Shown: positions 35,364 through 44,114 of the stretch, in pieces
Layout of the letters: the number at the start of each line of letters is the position of its first letter
Position numbering within the stretch: position 1 is the stretch's first letter
Origin: Eutrophocola sp964601805
GTDB taxonomy: Bacteria; Pseudomonadota; Gammaproteobacteria; Pseudomonadales; Pseudohongiellaceae
Reading direction: 5' to 3'
NCBI GenBank assembly: GCA_964601805.1
Contig: CAZROW010000004.1
Coordinates: forward strand, 1-64,000
DNA: 64,000 bases
Notes under the pieces: model-generated
The model's input: only the letters and a program-made list of their open reading frames with translations
What the model was told of the DNA's origin: nothing
The model's database searches: none
Translations under genes and position numbers: made by a program

Positions 35364-35885
35364 TCAGGCCGGGGTCGCGGTTTTTTGCTGGCGGTGTTCT
35401 TTCTCCAGCTTGGACTTGATGCGCTGGCGCTTCAGGGCAGAAATATAGTCAACGAACAGCTTGCCATTGAGGTGGTCAATTTCGTGCTGTATGCATACCG
35501 CCATTATGCCTTCGGCCTCGAGCTCAAAGGCCTTACCGTCCCTGTCCAGGGCATTTACCCTGACTTTTCGGGGCCTGGAGACGAGTTCGTAATAACCGGG
35601 AACGGACAGGCAGCCCTCTTCATGACCCAGGGGTTCCGGGTCAATGACCGTGATTTCCGGGTTGATAAACACCTGGGGCTCATTGCGCTGCTCGGAAATA
35701 TCGATCACCAGCATACGCTTGTGCACATTGACCTGTGTGGCGGCAAGCCCTATTCCCTCGGCGTGATACATGGTTTCAACCATGTCATCCAGGGTTGTTC
35801 GAATATCGTCATCCACCTGCGCCACCGGCTCCGCTTTCTTGCGCAGCCGCGGATCGGGGAATTCCAGGATCGTCATGAGGCTCAT
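35364..35885 (-). CDS. def: Peptide deformylase
   Basis: Fe(II) hydrolase that removes the N-formyl group from nascent proteins. The 173 residues contain the three family motifs: GIGLAATQVN, EEGCLSVPGYYE and the metal-binding QHEIDHLNGKLF (HEXXH). It is the first gene of def-fmt-rsmB-trkA-trkH and is transcribed away from the LysM gene. Confidence 0.97.
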   Translation of the reverse strand: MSLMTILEFPDPRLRKKAEPVAQVDDDIRTTLDDMVETMYHAEGIGLAATQVNVHKRMLVIDISEQRNEPQVFINPEITVIDPEPLGHEEGCLSVPGYYELVSRPRKVRVNALDRDGKAFELEAEGIMAVCIQHEIDHLNGKLFVDYISALKRQRIKSKLEKEHRQQKTATPA

Positions 35886-36029
35886 AGGTCTATATATCGG
35901 GGCATTTTGAAAAGGCTCAAGCCCTTATGATACGCCAATCACAGTGAGATTTTTAAATTTATGCTCTGATAGTGACACCGGAATACCAAAATACGTCACA
36001 ATTTACGTAAAATAAGCTTGCTAAGCATA

Positions 36030-36035
36030 TATAAT
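36030..36035 (+). promoter_or_regulatory. Candidate -10 box for the LysM-dprA run
   Basis: A perfect TATAAT lies 75 bases before the LysM-protein ATG in an AT-rich stretch. No good -35 is seen 16-18 bases upstream; the palindrome TTACGTAA (36003-36010) is close by. The element is a tentative call. Confidence 0.35.
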
Positions 36036-36109
36036 CTAGGCACTTATTGTTACTATTCTGAAAAATTACAAATGGCCGGCCTGCCCAGACCAGCCTGACG
36101 AGGTTGCCA

Positions 36110-37216
36110 ATGGTAAACACGTTGAAAAAATTGATACCGGTTATGCTGTTGTTGCAGAGCCTCTCTGGTGCCCTTTTTGCTGCCGACCAGGTGCAGATTC
36201 GTGAAGATGCACCGGCGCGCTATGAGGTTGTCCGTGGCGACACCCTGTGGGATATTTCGGGGCGTTTCCTGACCGACCCCTGGCTCTGGCCGGAAGTCTG
36301 GGAACTGAATCCGCAAATTGAAAACCCGCACCTGATCTATCCAGGTGACATCATTGAAATTCAATATACCGCTGACGGCCCCATTCTGACCCTGAACCGT
36401 GGTGGCGTGCCAGATGCTGAAGGCCTGCGCTCCGTCAGGTTGTCGCCGCAAGTCAGGCGCCAGCCATTAAGCGGTGCCATTGATGCCATTCCGCTTGACC
36501 AGATCAGTGCCGTGTTAAGCGGCAATATCGTGATTCCTGCCGGCGAACTGGACAGCTCACCTTACCTGTTGGGGAACCGTTCCGGTAACCTGTTTACCAG
36601 TGACACCGATGATATTTTTGCCAAGGGAAGCTGGAGCAGCAACGTCGACCAGTACGATATTGTCAGGCCGGGCCGTGAATATATTGATCCCGATTCGGGT
36701 GAGGTCGTGGGTGTTGAAGGCAGGCTCATTGGCACAGCGGTAATTCTTGAGCGCGATGGTGATAATGCCACCCTGCGCGTTTCCGATATTCGGGAAGAAG
36801 CCCGCCAGGGTGACCGCTTCATTCCGAGTGCCGGTAATCGCATTGACTCCAATTACTTTCCACAGCCTCCGTCATTTTCTGTCAATGCCCGTATCCTGGA
36901 TATTGCAACCGGCCGACGTGTCGGCGGCAAGTACGACACCATCGTGATCAACAAGGGCAGTGGCGATCGCCTGAGGACCGGCGACCTGCTGGCCCTGCAA
37001 AGACCGGATATCGTTGTTGAAGATGAAATCGGTACTGCCACGGTTGGCGAACGTTTCAAGCGTTCACTGGGGTTCAGTAACGAAAATGTTGAAACCTTCG
37101 ATGGCGAGATATACGCATCGGTACTAATCTACAGGGTATTTGATGACACCAGTCTCGGAGTCATCCTCAGTGCAGATGGTGTTGTACGCCTAGAGGATTT
37201 CGTCGTCACACCCTGA
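36110..37216 (+). CDS. LysM-domain cell-envelope protein
   Basis: Secreted or periplasmic protein of 368 residues with a signal peptide (MVNTLKKLIPVMLLLQSLSG, cleavage after FAA). One LysM domain at about 35-85 (YEVVRGDTLWDISGRFLTDP, then NPHLIYPGDIIEIQY) should bind peptidoglycan. The rest is a beta-rich region without catalytic motifs that I recognise. A LysM protein next to dprA and divergent from def is also known in Pseudomonas. The start ATG has AGG 8 bases upstream. Its precise role is unknown. Confidence 0.9.
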   Translation: MVNTLKKLIPVMLLLQSLSGALFAADQVQIREDAPARYEVVRGDTLWDISGRFLTDPWLWPEVWELNPQIENPHLIYPGDIIEIQYTADGPILTLNRGGVPDAEGLRSVRLSPQVRRQPLSGAIDAIPLDQISAVLSGNIVIPAGELDSSPYLLGNRSGNLFTSDTDDIFAKGSWSSNVDQYDIVRPGREYIDPDSGEVVGVEGRLIGTAVILERDGDNATLRVSDIREEARQGDRFIPSAGNRIDSNYFPQPPSFSVNARILDIATGRRVGGKYDTIVINKGSGDRLRTGDLLALQRPDIVVEDEIGTATVGERFKRSLGFSNENVETFDGEIYASVLIYRVFDDTSLGVILSADGVVRLEDFVVTP

Positions 37217-37245
37217 TCGAATTCGGGCCTGGTCATGGATGACCA

Positions 37246-38439
37246 ATGTACCCGACAACTCCGCAAGACTCTCCGGCCACTACCAGGCCAGACCACCACA
37301 ACCAGGCCGGGAATTTATTACCCTGGCTGACATTAGCCCATATTCCGGGTATGCATTCTCGCCTGTTCAACCGCCTGCTTGAGACTTTCCATGATCCTGT
37401 CTCCGTGCTGGCTGCAGAACCTGGGCAGCTGGTCCGGGCAGGGGTCAACGATGATACTGCCAGGTGTATCAGAAATGCCGGGCAGGGCAGGATGGGCGAT
37501 GACGTCAAAAAAGCCGTGGACAACGCCCTGTCCTGGAAGGAGCAGGGCCGCCAGCACATCATCACACTTCATGATCCGCAATACCCTGGCTTGCTGGCAA
37601 CAATTCCCGATCCACCGCCGGTGCTCTATGTGAAAGGCGATCCAACCCTGCCTGGCAAGGCGATGATTGCCATGGTTGGCAGCAGAAGACCCACTGTGGA
37701 CGGGCGCCGAAATGCCCGTCATTTTGCCGGCGAAATAGCAGCCCATGGCCTGGGCATTTGCAGCGGACTGGCACTGGGGATCGACGTGGAAAGTCACCGG
37801 GGCACCCTGGCAGAAAATGGGAAAACCGTTGCTGTGCTGGGCACAGGCATTGATGAAATTTACCCGGCGGGCAATCGGGAGATGTTTGCCCGCGTTGCCG
37901 AGCAGGGCGCACTGGTAAGCGAATTCAATCCGGGGACATTGCCCAGGCCGGAAAACTTTCCGCGGCGAAACCGTATCATCAGCGGGCTTAGCCTGGGCGT
38001 GCTGGTGGTTGAGGCCGGATTGAAAAGCGGCTCCATGATCACGGCGAAACTTGCCCTTGAGCAGGGACGTGAAGTGTTTGCCATTCCCGGTTCCATTCAC
38101 AATCCCATGGCAAGGGGTTGCCACCGGCTGATTGCCGAAGGTGCGAAACTGGTAGAGCAGGCCAGGGAGATCCTTGAGGAATGTGCAGCCCCTTACCAGG
38201 GCGCCAGTGTTTCGACAACGTGCAAGCATGACCACGCTGATACATCTGGTCACTCCCTGGATGCTGTCCAGCAACAGATACTGGCCTTGATTGGCAGGGA
38301 CCCGGTATTCACTGATGTCCTGGTCAGTGAAAGCGCCCTTCCTGTAACACAGGTCTCCGCAGCCCTGGCCGAACTGGAAATGCTTGGCCTGGTCAGGCGT
38401 GAAGGAGGGGGTTTTGTGATCAGCAACGATTGGGCCTGA
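37246..38439 (+). CDS. dprA: DNA processing protein DprA
   Basis: Binds single-stranded DNA and loads RecA during natural transformation. The 397 residues contain an N-terminal helical (SAM-like) region and the Rossmann core with MVGSRRPTVDGRRNARH, CSGLALGIDVESHRGTL, VLGTGIDEIYPAGNREMF and FPRRNRIISGLSLGVLVVEA. A winged-helix domain is at the C-terminus. It follows the LysM gene by 29 bases. DprA is common also in bacteria not known to be competent. Confidence 0.96.
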   Translation: MYPTTPQDSPATTRPDHHNQAGNLLPWLTLAHIPGMHSRLFNRLLETFHDPVSVLAAEPGQLVRAGVNDDTARCIRNAGQGRMGDDVKKAVDNALSWKEQGRQHIITLHDPQYPGLLATIPDPPPVLYVKGDPTLPGKAMIAMVGSRRPTVDGRRNARHFAGEIAAHGLGICSGLALGIDVESHRGTLAENGKTVAVLGTGIDEIYPAGNREMFARVAEQGALVSEFNPGTLPRPENFPRRNRIISGLSLGVLVVEAGLKSGSMITAKLALEQGREVFAIPGSIHNPMARGCHRLIAEGAKLVEQAREILEECAAPYQGASVSTTCKHDHADTSGHSLDAVQQQILALIGRDPVFTDVLVSESALPVTQVSAALAELEMLGLVRREGGGFVISNDWA

Positions 38440-38489
38440 CTCATAAAAGATGCGAGAATACGCGGCGAATTTTCCAGCGGTATTTTTCC

Positions 38490-39038
38490 ATGACAGAAAT
38501 AGAAAAAGCAGCAGGTATCATCAGCACCGGTGGGGTTATTGCCTACCCCACGGAAGGAGTCTGGGGCCTGGGCTGTGATCCCCGGCATGAAGAGGCCGTG
38601 CAGCGCATCCTGTCATTGAAACAGCGCCCGGTCAGCAAGGGGCTTATCCTTGTTGCAGCGAACATGGCGCAGGTAGAAAACCTGGTTGTTGACTTGCCTG
38701 CGGCCTACCGGGAAATTCTGGAAAAAACATGGCCGGGGCCAAATACCTGGCTGTTACCTGATACTTATCAATTTATTCCGGATTGGATCAAGGGAGAATT
38801 CGCAACCGTGGCCATTCGGATCAGTGCGCACCCCCTGGTGAAAGCTTTGTGCGAAACCTGCGGAAGCATGCTGGTATCCACGTCTGCCAACCCGGCAGAC
38901 AAGCCACCGGCCCTGACACAAGCTGAAGTCGAGCAGTACTTTCCTGAAGGGCTGGACTTCATCCTGCCCGGAGAGCTGGGAGGTCAGGATGGGCCAAGCA
39001 CCATTCGTGATCTCATGAGCCAGGATGTTATCAGGTAG
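38490..39038 (+). CDS. tsaC: Threonylcarbamoyl-AMP synthase TsaC
   Basis: YrdC-family enzyme that makes threonylcarbamoyl-AMP from Thr, bicarbonate and ATP for t6A37 of ANN-decoding tRNAs. ATG 38490 gives 182 residues, the length of short TsaC proteins. GGVIAYPTEGVWGLGCDP, LKQRPVSKGLILVAANM and MLVSTSANPADKPP are diagnostic. An upstream in-frame start at 38430 would overlap dprA and is less likely. It lies 50 bases after dprA. Confidence 0.95.
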   Translation: MTEIEKAAGIISTGGVIAYPTEGVWGLGCDPRHEEAVQRILSLKQRPVSKGLILVAANMAQVENLVVDLPAAYREILEKTWPGPNTWLLPDTYQFIPDWIKGEFATVAIRISAHPLVKALCETCGSMLVSTSANPADKPPALTQAEVEQYFPEGLDFILPGELGGQDGPSTIRDLMSQDVIR

Positions 39039-39053
39039 AAGTCATCAAGCTGG

Positions 39054-39073
39054 TAACAGGCAACAGGCAACAG
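39054..39073. repeat. Tandem heptamer at the edge of the scaffold gap
   Basis: TAACAGG, CAACAGG and CAACAG follow one another directly up to the first N. The array may continue into the gap; its true copy number is not visible. Confidence 0.7.
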
Positions 39074-39173
39074 NNNNNNNNNNNNNNNNNNNNNNNNNNN
39101 NNNNNNNNNNNNNNNNNNNNNNNNNNNNNNNNNNNNNNNNNNNNNNNNNNNNNNNNNNNNNNNNNNNNNNNNN
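39074..39173. other. Run of 100 N (assembly gap)
   Basis: Exactly 100 unknown bases, the usual filler for a scaffold gap of unknown size. It lies between tsaC and hemF; both genes are intact. A gene could be hidden here: some Pseudomonas have a quinone-oxidoreductase gene between tsaC and hemF. Confidence 0.95.
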
Positions 39174-39204
39174 TAATAGAAAGAAACAGGAATTGGAGTG
39201 AAGC

Positions 39205-40116
39205 GTGACAACAATCAACAGTGAAGCCGTCAGGGAATACCTGCTCGATTTACAGGACAGGATTTGCAGTGGCCTGGAAGCTGCCGATGGCAGTGCCAGT
39301 TTTGGCGAGGACAAGTGGGACCGTGAAACCGGCGGCAGTGGCAGGACGCGGGTTATCCAGGGTGATGTCTTGCAAAAAGGCGGCGTGGCATTTTCCCATG
39401 TCTTCGGTGATTCCCTGCCGGCCTCGGCCTCTGCCAGTCGTCCCGAACTGGCGGGCAGTTCCTACCAGGCCATGGGCGTGTCACTGGTTATTCATCCTGA
39501 TAACCCGTTTGTCCCGACCTCCCATGCCAATGTGCGGTTTTTTATTGCGGAAAAGGAAGGACAGGAGCCGGTGTGGTGGTTTGGCGGTGGTTTTGACATG
39601 ACGCCTTACTACGGGTTCGAAGAGGACTGTATTCACTGGCACCAGGTAGCGAAAAAAGCCTGTGATGATTTCGGGCCGGAAGTCTATCCACGTTTCAAGA
39701 AATGGTGCGATGAGTATTTCTGGTTGTCTCACCGAAATGAAGCCCGGGGTATTGGCGGATTGTTTTTTGATGACCTGAATGAGTGGGATTTTGAAAAGTG
39801 TTTCGCTTTCATGCAGTCAGTGGGTGATAGTTACCTGCCCGCTTATGTGCCCATCATAGAAAAACGCAAGGACACCCCGTTTGGCGAGAAGGAAAAATGG
39901 TTCCAGGAATATCGCCGCGGACGTTATGCAGAATTCAACCTGGTGTTTGACCGTGGCACGATCTTCGGCCTACGTTCGGGAGTCGGGCGCACCGAGTCCA
40001 TACTCATGTCCCTGCCGCCCCAGGTGCGTTGGGAATACGACTGGCAGCCGGAAGCCGGTACCGAGGAAGCGCGTCTCTACACTGACTTTCTTCCAGCGAA
40101 AGACTGGTTGGCTTGA
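39205..40116 (+). CDS. hemF: Oxygen-dependent coproporphyrinogen III oxidase
   Basis: Aerobic enzyme of haem synthesis that decarboxylates coproporphyrinogen III to protoporphyrinogen IX. The 303 residues start at GTG 39205 after GGAG. GGSGRTRVIQGDVLQKGGVA, WWFGGGFDMTPYYGFEED, HRNEARGIGGLFFDDLN and VFDRGTIFGLRSGVGRTESI are hallmarks. It signals an aerobic lifestyle, consistent with the haem A genes downstream. Confidence 0.97.
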   Translation: MTTINSEAVREYLLDLQDRICSGLEAADGSASFGEDKWDRETGGSGRTRVIQGDVLQKGGVAFSHVFGDSLPASASASRPELAGSSYQAMGVSLVIHPDNPFVPTSHANVRFFIAEKEGQEPVWWFGGGFDMTPYYGFEEDCIHWHQVAKKACDDFGPEVYPRFKKWCDEYFWLSHRNEARGIGGLFFDDLNEWDFEKCFAFMQSVGDSYLPAYVPIIEKRKDTPFGEKEKWFQEYRRGRYAEFNLVFDRGTIFGLRSGVGRTESILMSLPPQVRWEYDWQPEAGTEEARLYTDFLPAKDWLA

Positions 40117-40225
40117 GGTATGCCAGCTGGTCGGTCTTAAACAGGCTGCCTGAGCTGTCGTATGCTGGTGTGTTGTAGCAAGTTATACTGGCGCTTCACC
40201 TGCAATAGTTAAAAGGAAGTGCACC

Positions 40226-41059
40226 TTGGACCGTTACGTCGTCGTCGGCAATCCTGTCGGTCACAGCAAGTCCCCGTTGATCCATACCGCCTTTGCGCAG
40301 CAAACCGGCCAGCAGCTTGAATACAGCACACTGTTGTCTGACATCGATTGTTTCACCGAAACCATGCAGGAGTTTTTCAACTCAGGCGGCAAAGGTGCCA
40401 ATGTCACCGTACCCTTCAAGCAGGAAGCCTGTGCGCTGGCAAAACACTTGACGCTTGAAGCCAGCACGGCAGGTGCCGTCAACACGCTTTATCTTGATGA
40501 ACAGCAGCATCTTTGCGGGCACAACACGGATGGCCTGGGGCTGGTCAGGGATGTTCTCGCCAACCATGGTGGCTCACTGGCCGGCAAACAACTCCTGGTG
40601 CTGGGCGCCGGTGGGGCAACCCGGGGTATTCTGCAACCTTTCCTGGCGCAAAAACCGGCATCATTGTTTATCGCCAATCGCACCGTCAGCAAGGCCGAAG
40701 AGCTGGCTTCTGCTTTCAGTGCACTGGCTGAAGAGGCGGGTGTGGAGAGTTTATCCGGAGGTGGTTTCGACGACCTGGCAGGCAGGCAGTTCGACTGGGT
40801 TTTCAATGCGACATCCGCCAGCTTGCAGGGCGACCTGCCGCCATTGCCTGAAGGCATCGTGACACAAGACACCTGGTGTTATGACCTGATGTACAGCAAC
40901 GAGCCCACGGCATTTTGCCAGTGGGCAGAAAACAGTGGGGCTGCAAACGTCATGGACGGGTTGGGCATGCTGGTGGAGCAGGCGGCGGAATCCTTCCTGG
41001 TCTGGCGCGGCATCCGGCCGGAAACCGCTGATATTCTTGCCCGCTTGCGGCAATCCTGA
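40226..41059 (+). CDS. aroE: Shikimate dehydrogenase
   Basis: NADPH-dependent reduction of 3-dehydroshikimate in aromatic amino acid synthesis. The 277 residues begin at a TTG (40226) with AAGGAAG nearby; the second residues DRYVVVGNPVGHSKSP are the substrate-binding N-terminus, so the TTG is well supported. NVTVPFKQEA has the catalytic Lys, GHNTDGLGLVRD the Asp, and VLGAGGATRGIL the nucleotide loop with ANRTVSKAEE. Confidence 0.97.
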   Translation: MDRYVVVGNPVGHSKSPLIHTAFAQQTGQQLEYSTLLSDIDCFTETMQEFFNSGGKGANVTVPFKQEACALAKHLTLEASTAGAVNTLYLDEQQHLCGHNTDGLGLVRDVLANHGGSLAGKQLLVLGAGGATRGILQPFLAQKPASLFIANRTVSKAEELASAFSALAEEAGVESLSGGGFDDLAGRQFDWVFNATSASLQGDLPPLPEGIVTQDTWCYDLMYSNEPTAFCQWAENSGAANVMDGLGMLVEQAAESFLVWRGIRPETADILARLRQS

Positions 41060-41077
41060 AAGGGAATCCGTACGTAC

Positions 41078-41623
41078 TTACTTCAGGACTTCTGAGGAAT
41101 TCAGGTGCATGTCCTTGAGCTTGGCATAGTGTTTGGCGCTGTAGACCAGGAAATCAATTTCTTCCTGGCGCAAATCGCGCACCCGCACAGCGGGTGAGCC
41201 CACATAAAGACCGCCACTGGTCAGAGTCTTTCCCGGGGAGACGACACTGCCGCCGCCCAGGATGATATCCGATTCAATTACCGCACCGTCCATCACGATA
41301 GCGCCCATACCGATCAGCACCCGGTCATGGATGGTACAGCCGTGCAATACAGCCCGGTGACCCACGGTGACATCGCTGCCGATATCCAGGGCAAAGCCAT
41401 CAGGGCCAAAGGACTCCGGCGAGGTGCAATGCAGGACAGAGCCATCCTGGATGTTGGTGCGATCACCAATGGTGATGGAATGGACATCACCGCGAATCAC
41501 GGACATGGGCCAGACCGAGGAATCCACGCCCAGGCGCACATTGCCAATGACGATGGCACTGGCATCAATGTAGGCACGGTCGCCGATTTTGGGGTGGTAT
41601 TCCATGTAGCTGCGTACTGTCAT
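41078..41623 (-). CDS. Gamma-class carbonic anhydrase family protein
   Basis: Left-handed beta-helix protein of 181 residues, homologous to YrdA. From ATG 41621-41623 it reads MTVRSYMEYHPKIGDRAYID. The repeat core has RGDVHSITIGDRTNIQDGSV, and the three likely metal histidines are in VLHC and VGHRAVLHGC. MGAIVMDGAVIESD follows. An upstream extension of the frame lacks family features. Carbonic anhydrase activity of these short homologues is often unproven, so only the family is asserted. It converges on aroE with 18 bases between stops. Confidence 0.9.
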   Translation of the reverse strand: MTVRSYMEYHPKIGDRAYIDASAIVIGNVRLGVDSSVWPMSVIRGDVHSITIGDRTNIQDGSVLHCTSPESFGPDGFALDIGSDVTVGHRAVLHGCTIHDRVLIGMGAIVMDGAVIESDIILGGGSVVSPGKTLTSGGLYVGSPAVRVRDLRQEEIDFLVYSAKHYAKLKDMHLNSSEVLK

Positions 41624-41727
41624 AGGAGTATTCCGGGTCAGAAGTGAAGCAGATGTGCCTGACTGGATTATTTTCCAAAACTCCTTTGGAAACAAGGGAC
41701 CACAAATGGCAAATCTGAAAAAAAGGC

Positions 41728-41736
41728 TGTTATAAT
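41728..41736 (+). promoter_or_regulatory. Extended -10 promoter of the ctaA operon
   Basis: TGTTATAAT (TGn plus perfect TATAAT, 41731-41736) followed by GCGCGCCCC. An extended -10 can work without a strong -35, which is not seen. It is the likely promoter for the subunit-II fragment, ctaA, ctaB and SCO genes. Confidence 0.65.
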
Positions 41737-41853
41737 GCGCGCCCCGAATTGGCACGTCAGAAACCGGTGTTCTGGTCAGCTGTCGTTCCCGACTTTCAGG
41801 GCTCTTGTGGATACTGGCCCCGGGGCCCAAACCAGGCTTGGTTACAGACTAGC

Positions 41854-42150
41854 ATGCAGGCCAATGACATTAATGTGATTATTTTCTGGGCATGTGTGGC
41901 TATCGGCGCTGCCGTTTATGCTGCCATCATCTGGTCACTTGTGGCCTACAGGAAGTCAAAGAAGCAGGAAGCATCGTTTCACAAGAGTACGGCAACGGAA
42001 ATTGCCTGGACCGTCATTCCGCTGCTGATCATCGTGGCGATGACCATTCCGGCGGCGAAACTACTGACCCGGCTATATACGGGTGACAATGAATCGGTTG
42101 GCATACTGGCCAACCCGGCAGAACAGGCGACAAGCCAGGGCACAATCTGA
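41854..42150 (+). CDS. Cytochrome c oxidase subunit II N-terminal domain only (truncated CoxB or stand-alone fragment)
   Basis: Ninety-eight residues that match only the two-helix membrane domain of COX2. Helix 1 is about residues 8-32 and is followed by YRKSKK. The conserved hairpin sequence is FHKSTATEIAWTVIPLLI (42-59), then AMTIPAAKLL (62-71). Glu49 aligns with the K-channel entrance glutamate. The CuA domain is absent: the frame stops after a short polar tail (ILANPAEQATSQGTI) and ctaA starts 8 bases later. No coxA or coxC is present. The ATG is a guess, since no clear Shine-Dalgarno is visible; an earlier GTG (41767) is in frame. It may be a remnant or a functional small protein. Confidence 0.7.
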   Translation: MQANDINVIIFWACVAIGAAVYAAIIWSLVAYRKSKKQEASFHKSTATEIAWTVIPLLIIVAMTIPAAKLLTRLYTGDNESVGILANPAEQATSQGTI

Positions 42151-42158
42151 AACAACTC

Positions 42159-43178
42159 ATGAAAAGCGGAAAACCTTTACATACTCTGGTGCTCTTTGCC
42201 ACGCTGTTTGCCATGTGCGTGGTCATACTGGGTGCCTGGACACGATTGGAAGATGCCGGCCTGGGCTGTCCGGACTGGCCAGGATGTTATGGCTTTCTGA
42301 CAGTCCCTGAAACGGCGGAGGAAATCGCCCAGGCAGAAGCCGCATTCCCGGATGCCCCTTTCGAGGCCCATAAAGCCTGGCCTGAAGTCATACACCGCTA
42401 TTTTGCCAGTACCCTGGGACTGCTTATTGTCATCATCAATATCATTGCCTGGAAGCATCGCAAAAAACCGGACCAGCCTTTCAAGCTGCCCCTGTTTCTC
42501 CTGGCACTGGTCATAGCGCAAGGTATGTTCGGGATGTGGACCGTGACCCTGAAGCTCTGGCCGCAGGTGGTTACCACGCACTTGCTGGGGGGCTTCACGA
42601 CACTCAGCCTGCTATGGTTGCTGGGCTTGCGGCTCAATAACAGCCCCTGGCAACAGCCCAATATACCGGTACGCCAATGGGTCAACCTGAGACCCCTGGC
42701 GATGATTGCCCTGGTGCTGCTTGTTTGCCAGATTACCCTGGGTGGCTGGACAAGCTCGAATTATGCCGCGCTGGCCTGTCCCGACCTGCCCACCTGCCAG
42801 GGACGCTGGCTGCCGCCGATGGACTTTGCCAACGGCTTCAACGTTGCCCAGGAAATCGGTCCCAACTACCTGGGCGGGCAAATGGACGGTGAAGCCAGGG
42901 TGGCAATCCATATGGCTCACCGCATGGGTGCGATCGTCGTCACCCTGCTGCTGGGCTTTTTGATCTACAAGCTTTACCAGAATGCCGGGGGGATGGAGCT
43001 CAAACGCCTGACCCATGTTTTACTGTTTCTTCTTATAGTCCAGGTGAGCCTGGGCATCAGCAATATCGTGTTTTCACTGCCGCTGTGGGTGGCGGTTGCA
43101 CATAATGCGGGCGGTGCATTACTATTGCTCACCCTTGTCACCCTCAACTACCGACTACGCAAAGTCACTGCGTTCTAG
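42159..43178 (+). CDS. ctaA: Haem A synthase (COX15/CtaA family)
   Basis: Oxidises the C8 methyl of haem O to make haem A for aa3-type oxidases. The 339 residues form eight membrane helices. The haem-ligand histidines appear in WPEVIHRYFAS, VVTTHLLGGF, AIHMAHRMGA and AVAHNAGGAL. Cysteine pairs occur in GLGCPDWPGCYG and LACPDLPTCQG. It is followed by ctaB 4 bases later. Confidence 0.95.
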   Translation: MKSGKPLHTLVLFATLFAMCVVILGAWTRLEDAGLGCPDWPGCYGFLTVPETAEEIAQAEAAFPDAPFEAHKAWPEVIHRYFASTLGLLIVIINIIAWKHRKKPDQPFKLPLFLLALVIAQGMFGMWTVTLKLWPQVVTTHLLGGFTTLSLLWLLGLRLNNSPWQQPNIPVRQWVNLRPLAMIALVLLVCQITLGGWTSSNYAALACPDLPTCQGRWLPPMDFANGFNVAQEIGPNYLGGQMDGEARVAIHMAHRMGAIVVTLLLGFLIYKLYQNAGGMELKRLTHVLLFLLIVQVSLGISNIVFSLPLWVAVAHNAGGALLLLTLVTLNYRLRKVTAF

Positions 43179-43182
43179 GCCA

Positions 43183-44076
43183 ATGTCCGAATTATCAGTA
43201 CACAAACAGGCTGCGAAGTCTGCCACCTGGCGGGATTACTACGAAATGTGTAAACCCCGCGTTGTCATGATGATGATCCTGACATCGCTGGTGGGCATGT
43301 TCCTGGCCGTTCCAGGCATGGTGCCGCTGGATATCCTGGTCTGGGGCAACCTGGGTATTGCGCTGGTGGCCAGTGCAGGCGCCGTGATTAATCACCTGAT
43401 CGATCACCAGGTCGATACCATCATGCAGCGCACGATCAAGCGCCCCATTCCGCAGGGCAAAGTCAGCCCCGTCCAGGCCCTGATGTTTGCCCTGGCCATT
43501 TGCGTCCTGGGCATGGCTATCCTGATTTTCATGGTCAACCCGCTGTGTGCCTGGCTTACCCTGGGCTCTTTCATTGGTTATGCCATTATCTACACCGGTT
43601 TTCTGAAAAGGGCCACGCCGCAAAACATCGTCATCGGCGGCCTGTCTGGTGCCATGCCTCCCTTGCTGGGCTGGTCGGCTGTTTCCGGCACCGTGGACCC
43701 CAATGGCCTGCTCCTGGTGCTGATTATTTTTGCCTGGACGCCGCCGCATTTCTGGCCACTGGCAATTCACCGCAAGAGTGACTATGCCAAGACCGATATT
43801 CCCATGTTGCCGGTTACCCATGGCGATCCGCTAACCAAGCTGCATACGCTGCTTTACACCATCATCATGTTCCTGGTGACCATCCTGCCTTACCTGACAG
43901 GTATGAGCGGCATGTTCTACCTGGGTTCTGCAGTCCTGCTGGGCGGCGGCTTCCTGTATTATTCCCTGCAGCTGATGTTCACTGATCGTCCCCGAGCGGC
44001 ACTGACCACGTTCCGTTATTCCATCTTCTATCTCATCGCATTGTTTATTGCGCTGTTGATCGACCACTACCTTTGA
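43183..44076 (+). CDS. ctaB: Protohaem IX farnesyltransferase (haem O synthase)
   Basis: UbiA-family membrane prenyltransferase that converts haem B to haem O. From ATG 43183 (MSELSVHKQAAKSATWRDY) it has 297 residues. The Asp-rich motifs are NHLIDHQVDTIMQRTIKRP and HRKSDYAKTDIPMLP, and CKPRVVMMMILTSLVGM starts the core. An earlier in-frame start would overlap ctaA. It lies between ctaA and the SCO gene, a usual assembly-factor order. Confidence 0.95.
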   Translation: MSELSVHKQAAKSATWRDYYEMCKPRVVMMMILTSLVGMFLAVPGMVPLDILVWGNLGIALVASAGAVINHLIDHQVDTIMQRTIKRPIPQGKVSPVQALMFALAICVLGMAILIFMVNPLCAWLTLGSFIGYAIIYTGFLKRATPQNIVIGGLSGAMPPLLGWSAVSGTVDPNGLLLVLIIFAWTPPHFWPLAIHRKSDYAKTDIPMLPVTHGDPLTKLHTLLYTIIMFLVTILPYLTGMSGMFYLGSAVLLGGGFLYYSLQLMFTDRPRAALTTFRYSIFYLIALFIALLIDHYL

Positions 44077-44114
44077 ATCCTTGCCGGTAAATGTGCCGGC
44101 CACTGTTTCCTGCC

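Noticed and set aside
38984..39314. Minus-strand open frames running through the N gap
   Set aside because: They are artefacts of untranslatable N bases and overlap hemF and tsaC.
42080..42160. Frameshift that would continue the subunit-II fragment into a CuA domain
   Set aside because: ctaA begins 8 bases after the fragment stop in its own intact frame, so there is no room for a CuA domain in any frame.
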